A stretch of 64,000 bases of DNA, taken from Solirubrobacteraceae bacterium. Lineage in GTDB: Bacteria > Actinomycetota > Thermoleophilia > Solirubrobacterales > Solirubrobacteraceae. Position 1 is the stretch's first letter. Each line of letters begins with the position of its first letter. The translations under genes were made by a program, and so were the position numbers. Shown one piece after another: positions 58,999-64,000 of this stretch. The stretch lies in contig JANWIP010000025.1 in NCBI GenBank assembly GCA_025449845.1, positions 42,667-106,666 of the forward strand. The letters run 5' to 3'. Below the pieces are notes generated by a model. It did no database searches. It saw only the letters and a program-made list of their open reading frames with translations, and was not told the DNA's origin.

Positions 58999-61838
58999 GG
59001 CACGTACACCACATTGGTGCCTCGCTGAGCGTCCTGTTGTGGTTTGTCCTACTGGTAGGCTCGGCATCCGGGAGCTTTGGCTTCAAGGGCTTCTCCTATT
59101 CGGTCACAAATCCCGACGGCTCGCCAGCTGTGCAGGCGGGATCACATCCATGGGCTTTGACGACTGCCTTCAACTTGAACAGCACGATCAATGCCGGGGG
59201 AGAACCCATCCCGGATAGGGATGTGAAGGATACCGACGTCAATACACCTCTCGGCCTCGTGGGCAATCCAAACGCCACCCCGAAGTGCTCAATCCAGCAG
59301 TTCACGACGCCGCCACGGAACAAGGAAAACCTTCCTTCGGGCAGTAGCTTCTATTTTTCTGGTGGTACATGCCCCAACAACAGCCAGGTAGGGGTCGCCG
59401 CCGTCACTTTGACTGAAGGCAGCCTGGAATACATCGGCGTCTACAACCTTGAACCGCCCCCCGGCGTTCCCGCCGAGTTTGGCTTCAACTATGTCGGCGA
59501 GCCGGTTCTCTTGACCGCCTCTTTGCGTGAAGACGGAAGCTACGGTCTGACCGTACACGCCCGCGATATCAGTCAGACACTGCACGTCTTCGGGGTGAGA
59601 TTGACCCTCTGGGGTGTGCCTGCGGACCCCAGCCACGACGGCTTCCGCGGGGAGTGTCTCGGCACCGAAGGGACCCCTGTCGAAGTTTCCGGTGGCTGCC
59701 CCGCAGGAGTCACTCCTCGCCCATTCCTCACCCTTCCCACAAGCTGCCCCGCGGAACCGCCGGTGATGGCGATCCGCGCAGACCCGTGGCAGGAACCCGG
59801 TGCGTTCGTCAGCGACGAATCCCCGAACCGCGACTCCCACGGCAACCCCGTGGGCATCGCTGACTGCAACCGTCTCGACTTCAGCCCGTCGCTGACGATC
59901 GCGCCAAGCACGAAGGAAGCCAACGCGCCGACGGGCCTGGAAGCCGACCTGAGCGTTCCCCAGAGCGAAAACCCGGCTGGGCTGGCCGAGTCGCATCTGA
60001 AGAGCGCGAGCGTCACGCTACCTCCGGGCCTGGTCTTGAACCCCTCCGCGGCAGATGGGCGGGAAGCTTGCTCGCCTGCGCAGATTGATTTGAATGCTCA
60101 GACGGCTGCGACTTGCCCCGATGCCTCGAAGGTTGGCTCGGTGGTGGCCACGACGCCGCTGCTGGAAAAGTCGCTGGAAGGCTCTGTCTATCTCGCGCAA
60201 CAGGAAAACAACCCCTTCAACAGCCTGCTGGCGATCTACATTGTGGCCGAAGGCGCCGGCGTGCACGTCAAGCTCGCCGGCCAGGTGCATCTGGACCCCC
60301 AGACGGGACAGCTGTCAGCGACATTTGACGGCAACCGGGTGTACGGCCTCGGCTCGGCGCTCGAAGGCGAGCCGCAGCTGCCCTTCAGCGACCTCAAGTT
60401 GAAATTCTACGGCGGTCCTCGCGCCGCGCTGATGACGCCGGAGTGCGGCGGATACGCGGCCAGCGCCACGCTGTCGCCGTGGTCCGGCACGTTGCCTGTC
60501 TCGCCTGCGATTGCCGCGTTCAAGCTGAGCAGCAACTGTGGTGGCGGTTTCGCGCCGTCATTTGCGACGGGCACCGAAAACAATCAGGCCGGGGGCTTCA
60601 GCCCGCTCGTGACGACCATTGCACGCGGTGATAAGGATCAGCGGCTCGGCCAGGTGAGCGTGAAGATCCCGCCCGGCCTGCTGGGGATGCTCTCGAATGT
60701 CTCGCTCTGTACCAACGCCCAGGCCGGAGCCGGCGCCTGTCCCGCTGCGAGCCAGATCGGGCATCTCACGGCCAGTGCGGGGGCCGGCTCCAATCCGGTG
60801 TTCCTGCCGCAGGCGGGCAAGCAGGAAGATCCGGTCTATCTGACGGAAACGTACAAAGGCGGGCCTTTCGGACTGGCGATCGTCGTGCACGCCGAAGCGG
60901 GGCCCTTCAACCTTGGGCAGCTCGTGGTGCGCGGCGCGATCTACGTCGATCCGCACACAGCCCAGATCACCGTCATCACCGACAGGCTGCCCACCATCCT
61001 GCGCGGCATCCCGCTCGATGTGCGCTCGGCGACCGTCACCATCGATCGCGCCGGCGCGATCGCCAACCGCTTCATTTTCAACCCCACCGACTGTGAACGG
61101 CTCTCGGCGAGCGGCACGGTCGTCTCCACCACAGGGGCCGTCGCGTCCGTCTCCAGTCACTTCCAGGCGGCGAACTGTGCGACGTTGCCATTCAAGCCGG
61201 CCTTCAAGGTTTCCACCCGTGGGCAGACGAGCAAGAAGAACGGTGCTTCGCTTGACGTCAAGGTCACCTCGGGTGCCGGACAGGCGAACATCGGCAAGGT
61301 GCTTGTGACCTTGCCCAAGCAGCTGCCCGCGCGCTTGACCACGCTGCAGAAAGCGTGCACCGAAGCGGCCTTCGCGCAGAACCCGGCAACTTGCCCGGCG
61401 GAGTCGGCGGTGGGGATCGCCACTGCGATCAGTCCTGTGTTGAACGTGCCGCTCAAAGGCCCCGCCTATCTGGTGTCCCACGGCGGCGCGGGTTTCCCGG
61501 ATCTCGTCGTGGTCCTCCAGGGCGAGGGGGTGCGCTTGGATCTGGTCGGCAATACCAACATCAAGAAGGGGATCACCACCAGCTCCTTCAACGCGGTGCC
61601 TGACGCTCCGATCACAAGCTTCGAGCTCAACCTGCCTCAGGGGCCACACTCGGCACTGGGAACCAACCTGCCTGCCAGTGCCAAGGGCAACTTCTGTGGC
61701 ACCAAGCTCCCTCTCCCCGTGACGCTCACGGGCCAGAACGGCGCCCAGCTTAAGCCTACCGTCAAGATCGCCGTCAGCGGCTGCCCCAAGCTACGCACGA
61801 AGGCCCACAAGGCCGCGAAGAGCCGTAGGCGGGCATAG
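58995..61838 (+). CDS. Giant secreted repeat protein (cassette 3, second gene)
   Basis: A 947-residue exported protein, close paralogue of the gene at 51479. A short signal (LSVLLWFVLLVGSASG) is followed by four modules with TCPNNSQVG, TCPDASKVG, ACPAASQIG and TCPAESAVG. The last module has FPDLVVVLQGEGVRLDLVGN as in cassette 2. A shorter basic end (LRTKAHKAAKSRRRA) closes it. Start overlaps the propeller stop by ATGA. Its higher GC than the coupled propeller gene suggests the two halves have different recent histories. Confidence 0.78.
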   Translation: MRHVHHIGASLSVLLWFVLLVGSASGSFGFKGFSYSVTNPDGSPAVQAGSHPWALTTAFNLNSTINAGGEPIPDRDVKDTDVNTPLGLVGNPNATPKCSIQQFTTPPRNKENLPSGSSFYFSGGTCPNNSQVGVAAVTLTEGSLEYIGVYNLEPPPGVPAEFGFNYVGEPVLLTASLREDGSYGLTVHARDISQTLHVFGVRLTLWGVPADPSHDGFRGECLGTEGTPVEVSGGCPAGVTPRPFLTLPTSCPAEPPVMAIRADPWQEPGAFVSDESPNRDSHGNPVGIADCNRLDFSPSLTIAPSTKEANAPTGLEADLSVPQSENPAGLAESHLKSASVTLPPGLVLNPSAADGREACSPAQIDLNAQTAATCPDASKVGSVVATTPLLEKSLEGSVYLAQQENNPFNSLLAIYIVAEGAGVHVKLAGQVHLDPQTGQLSATFDGNRVYGLGSALEGEPQLPFSDLKLKFYGGPRAALMTPECGGYAASATLSPWSGTLPVSPAIAAFKLSSNCGGGFAPSFATGTENNQAGGFSPLVTTIARGDKDQRLGQVSVKIPPGLLGMLSNVSLCTNAQAGAGACPAASQIGHLTASAGAGSNPVFLPQAGKQEDPVYLTETYKGGPFGLAIVVHAEAGPFNLGQLVVRGAIYVDPHTAQITVITDRLPTILRGIPLDVRSATVTIDRAGAIANRFIFNPTDCERLSASGTVVSTTGAVASVSSHFQAANCATLPFKPAFKVSTRGQTSKKNGASLDVKVTSGAGQANIGKVLVTLPKQLPARLTTLQKACTEAAFAQNPATCPAESAVGIATAISPVLNVPLKGPAYLVSHGGAGFPDLVVVLQGEGVRLDLVGNTNIKKGITTSSFNAVPDAPITSFELNLPQGPHSALGTNLPASAKGNFCGTKLPLPVTLTGQNGAQLKPTVKIAVSGCPKLRTKAHKAAKSRRRA

Positions 61839-61853
61839 CGTGCCACAGCGCTG

Positions 61854-61885
61854 AAGGGGCCGCCGATGCCTAAAAGCGGCCCCTT
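61854..61885. terminator. 10-bp stem terminator between cassette 3 and small protein 3
   Basis: AAGGGGCCGC (61854-61863) pairs with GCGGCCCCTT (61876-61885) across a 12-bp loop, between convergent genes. Confidence 0.65.
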
Positions 61886-61893
61886 TGGTGCGG

Positions 61894-62553
61894 CTATACG
61901 ATTTTCACGCCTTCGAACAGGTACTTTCCTCCTTCTGATTTAAGGGTGCTGCCGATGCCCTCATGGAAGGTGACGCACACTCCGCCCACTTCTTCGAGTT
62001 TCGCCGTCATGTTCGTCAAGCTCTCTTCCATGCTGACTTCGTTCGTGCCTACTTTTTCAACTTTGGTATCGCCTCGTTCTTTGTTGCCTTCGGTAGAAAA
62101 GCTGATTCTGCAGAAGTTGCCGCTTTTAGGCCCGATTAGGAATTTGCAGCCGGGCGGGTAGGGTCCCACGCTCGTGCCGAGCTGACCTGTGGTGAGAATC
62201 AGGTTGCATTCGACTTCGATCGCGAACCCTTCCGGTCCGGTGCATTCTCCCCATTTGGTGATTTTCAGTTGCATCGCGGGGCCCTTTTTGGCTTGTTCTT
62301 GATAGCCTTCTCCTTGGGTTTGTTTCACTTGGACATGCCATTCGCCTTCCGGCTTGGGCGTGCCGCTGCTTTTACATTCGATGCTTGCACCTTCTTTTCC
62401 GCCCGTATGCAAGACGATTTTTGCTGGAAAGGACTTGATTTTTCCCTGGTCCGTTTGACCGTTTGACTGGAACGCCGCGTTGGCGGGTGCAGCAATGACG
62501 ACCAGCGCGCACAGCAGGGCGCCCAAGCCCACCAGCAGCTTCAGCTTTAGCAT
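61894..62553 (-). CDS. Small secreted six-cysteine protein, copy 3
   Basis: A 219-residue exported protein, the most diverged copy. A signal peptide (KLLVGLGALLCALVVIAAPANA) precedes six mature cysteines in the contexts IECKS, KWGECTGPEG, VECNLI, PPGCKF, NFCRIS and GVCVTF. The end is FEGVKIV in place of TEGQKLV. It starts at ATG 62553. Its upstream region keeps a GATC-centred box followed by GAGGCGGGC but no clear TTGAC box. It is not paired with a cassette on its upstream side. Confidence 0.78.
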   Translation of the reverse strand: MLKLKLLVGLGALLCALVVIAAPANAAFQSNGQTDQGKIKSFPAKIVLHTGGKEGASIECKSSGTPKPEGEWHVQVKQTQGEGYQEQAKKGPAMQLKITKWGECTGPEGFAIEVECNLILTTGQLGTSVGPYPPGCKFLIGPKSGNFCRISFSTEGNKERGDTKVEKVGTNEVSMEESLTNMTAKLEEVGGVCVTFHEGIGSTLKSEGGKYLFEGVKIV

Positions 62554-62707
62554 CGCGTTGGAGCCTCCTCTAGTTGTTGTTGTTGGGTTTGATCCACCAG
62601 TCCGATCTGAGCCCGCCTCAGATCTTCTCCCGGCGGTTGTGACTGCCGGGGGGCGCCTACGCCCCGTTAGCACAAGGCCGCCTTGGGCGGGCCCCGGTTG
62701 TTTGGGG

Positions 62708-62909
62708 TTAGACTAGTTTTTGGCCTTCTGTTTCGAGCGGAGTTTTGGACAAGTGTCTCCCTGTTTTTGGGCCCCCTTTGATGCCAGCGTTTTGCAGAGT
62801 GCTTTCGATTCTTGGATGATTGACGAAATGCCTCTGGTTTCGTCTCTTATTGCCATCCACCCGAGGCGATTACTTTGCCTTCGGCAGTTATTGCCTTAAA
62901 ATGAAACAT
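62708..62909 (-). pseudogene. Degenerate copy of the small six-cysteine family
   Basis: From ATG 62909, preceded by GGAGAG, the frame reads MFHFKAITAEGKVIASGGWQ. This fuses the start to the family's internal KVAEGGWQ segment with the signal peptide deleted. A stop follows. Homology resumes as SSIIQESKALCKTLASKGAQKQG, and in a third frame ends LETEGQKLV with stop at 62708. So there is an internal deletion plus frameshift. The original start and ribosome site are kept. Confidence 0.8.
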
Positions 62910-62937
62910 CGTGGCTCTCCTATATGCTGTAGATACC

Positions 62938-62973
62938 GGAAGGAGGCCGGATCGAAAGATCCAGCCTCCTTCC
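62938..62973 (-). terminator. Long stem-loop after small protein 4
   Basis: GGAAGGAGGC and GCCTCCTTCC pair, then one mismatch, then GGATC/GATCC around a GAAA loop: 15 paired positions. It lies 14 bp past the stop of copy 4. Confidence 0.7.
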
Positions 62974-62986
62974 TGCTCATTCTAGA

Positions 62987-63661
62987 TTAGACTAGTTTTT
63001 GCCCTTCTGTGATTAGGGCGTTTTTAGTCACGAATTTACCACCGCCTTGACTAGTTTTGATTCCAATCGTTTTGCATAGGGTTTTGGATTCTTGGCTCGT
63101 TGACGTCAGGCCCGAAACGCTACTGTTGATCGCCACACCATTGACACCTTCATTTGCCAGTTTAACTTCAGAGAGTTCTTTGTTTCCATCCTGAGCAACG
63201 TTCACTGTGCACGTGTTTTCTCCCGTGCCAATTTTCACCACGCAGCCAGGAGCTTGGACGCTACCAGTACTGCCTGCTTGTGTACCTTGCTCGACTTGGA
63301 TTGAGCATTCCACATTTGCACCAATTCCAGTCGGGCCTACGCATACTCCCCAGCTGGCAAATTTAAATTGCTCGTGCGGGCCTTTGGGTGTAGGAGCTTG
63401 GTAGAAATATTTTCCTTGCTGAGTAAACGCTTTAACTTGGATGATCCATCCACCTTTAGCGACCACTTCGCCTGCGGCGTTTTTAGATTTGCATTCGATC
63501 TTGGGCGCGCCAGCCGCACTTTCGAATGTGGTTAGTTCTGGATATGTCTTAATTGGACCTTGGGATTGATTTGACGAAAATTCGGCCATGGCAGGAGCCG
63601 AAAATACGGCTAATGCTGCTACTGAGGTAGCTAGGCCTACTAGTAACTTAGTTCTAAACAT
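62987..63661 (-). CDS. Small secreted six-cysteine protein, copy 4
   Basis: A 224-residue exported protein: a signal peptide (KLLVGLATSVAALAVFSAPAMA), six cysteines in the contexts IECKS, SWGVCVGPTG, VECSIQ, APGCVV, NTCTVN and TLCKTIG, and the end TEGQKLV. It is AT-richer than all neighbours. The ATG at 63661 has only a weak AAGGAA upstream. Layout toward the right edge repeats that of copies 1 and 2 (divergent promoter, then the TGTTTCTGA motif), but an IS3-type transposase begins where a cassette would be expected. Confidence 0.8.
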   Translation of the reverse strand: MFRTKLLVGLATSVAALAVFSAPAMAEFSSNQSQGPIKTYPELTTFESAAGAPKIECKSKNAAGEVVAKGGWIIQVKAFTQQGKYFYQAPTPKGPHEQFKFASWGVCVGPTGIGANVECSIQVEQGTQAGSTGSVQAPGCVVKIGTGENTCTVNVAQDGNKELSEVKLANEGVNGVAINSSVSGLTSTSQESKTLCKTIGIKTSQGGGKFVTKNALITEGQKLV

Positions 63662-63729
63662 CTGTTAGTCCATTCCTTTATTTATCATAATTGTTTATGA
63701 GACATAAGCCCATTTTGAAGGGCCGGCGA

Positions 63730-63759
63730 GATCATGTCATGTTGGCCGCGTCTCGTCAA
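63730..63759 (-). promoter_or_regulatory. Conserved promoter of small protein 4
   Basis: On the minus strand: TTGACG (63759-63754), an 18-bp spacer and ATGATC (63735-63730), matching the promoters of copies 1 and 2. Confidence 0.6.
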
Positions 63760-63855
63760 GGAATCAAATGATGGTCTTGGTTGTCGCCGAGCAGCAATCC
63801 TCACTGTAGGAGCCAACTTTTACTGCGCCTACGACTGCGTGTAGTCGGAGAAAAA

Positions 63856-63864
63856 TGTTTCTGA
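63856..63864 (+). promoter_or_regulatory. Lone cassette-promoter motif TGTTTCTGA
   Basis: It is identical to the left motif of cassette 3 and close to that of cassette 2, at a similar distance (195 bp) from the divergent small gene. The facing TTAGAAACA partner is absent before the transposase gene, so the region looks truncated by the insertion element. Confidence 0.45.
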
Positions 63865-63942
63865 CCGAGAGTTTGAGGGGGTCCCTGTGAAGTGATCCGG
63901 GCGTTGTGCGTGTTCGTCACGTCCCTGTGGTGGGATGAGAGG

Positions 63943-64000
63943 ATGGACACGATCATGAAGCGACGGAGGCATACGCCGGAGCAGGCAGTTCGCAAGATCC
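63943..64000 (+). mobile_element. IS3-family transposase OrfA, 5' end only
   Basis: The frame MDTIMKRRRHTPEQAVRKI (from ATG 63943, or 63955) is the usual beginning of IS3-family OrfA: a basic start then H-T-P-E-Q-A-V-R-K. The gene continues beyond the window. The left terminal repeat should lie between about 63865 and 63942 but I cannot delimit it without the other end. Confidence 0.7.

Noticed and set aside
63801..63995. Minus-strand 64-codon frame at the right edge
   Set aside because: It runs antisense to the IS3 OrfA start and has no recognisable family or ribosome site.

Overview
The window reads as chromosomal DNA of a high-GC actinobacterium-like organism, most likely a deep-branching Thermoleophilia/Solirubrobacterales relative. 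This is an inference from the strong GC bias, many GTG/TTG starts, pervasive ATGA/TTGA stop-start overlaps, an actinobacterial-type integration host factor, an MlaE/YrbE-type transporter and large secreted families with lysine/arginine-rich tails. No rRNA, tRNA or CRISPR array was seen.

Layout. 0-6.3 kb: end of a flippase-like membrane protein, methionine synthase (metH), a self-inhibited Fic protein under a striking four-site operator, a PIN/Phd toxin-antitoxin pair and a regulator fragment. 6.6-12.3 kb: a four-gene exopolysaccharide operon (nucleotide-sugar dehydrogenase, processive hyaluronan-synthase-like glycosyltransferase, two GH18-like secreted hydrolases). 12.5-15.6 kb: three contiguous perfect palindromes, type III glutamine synthetase and a lipoprotein. 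15.8-22.7 kb: a lipid-transport operon (two MlaE permeases, MlaF ATPase, MMPL/RND exporter, redoxin, B3/B4 protein, small conserved protein). 22.7-27.1 kb: integration host factor, a serine-palmitoyltransferase-like enzyme divergent from a GNAT protein resembling bacterial ceramide synthase, and an AlkA-type glycosylase.

27.2-33.2 kb holds the first cassette of a beta-propeller-like secreted protein coupled to a giant repeat protein, preceded by a leader with a hairpin and TC tract. 33.2-36.4 kb is a TetR-wHTH regulator and a cluster of toxin-antitoxin modules. 36.5-48.1 kb: phosphofructokinase with PPi-type residues, a PucR regulator, a MoxR-VWA-ABC transporter operon, decayed genes, an oxidoreductase and a D-glucuronyl C5-epimerase-family protein.

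48.2-64 kb is the most unusual region. Small secreted six-cysteine proteins (four intact copies and one wreck) are encoded on the minus strand. Two of them are divergent from two-gene cassettes (propeller-like protein plus giant four-module protein, ATGA-coupled); a third has the same divergent promoter layout but an IS3-type transposase follows at the right edge. Three of the small genes share a promoter with an atypical -10, and the two cassettes share an inverted motif upstream. I propose this as a previously undescribed multi-copy secreted or cell-surface system. The acidic-polymer genes at 6.6-12 kb and 46.5-48 kb could supply a polyanionic partner for the basic tails, but that link is speculation.
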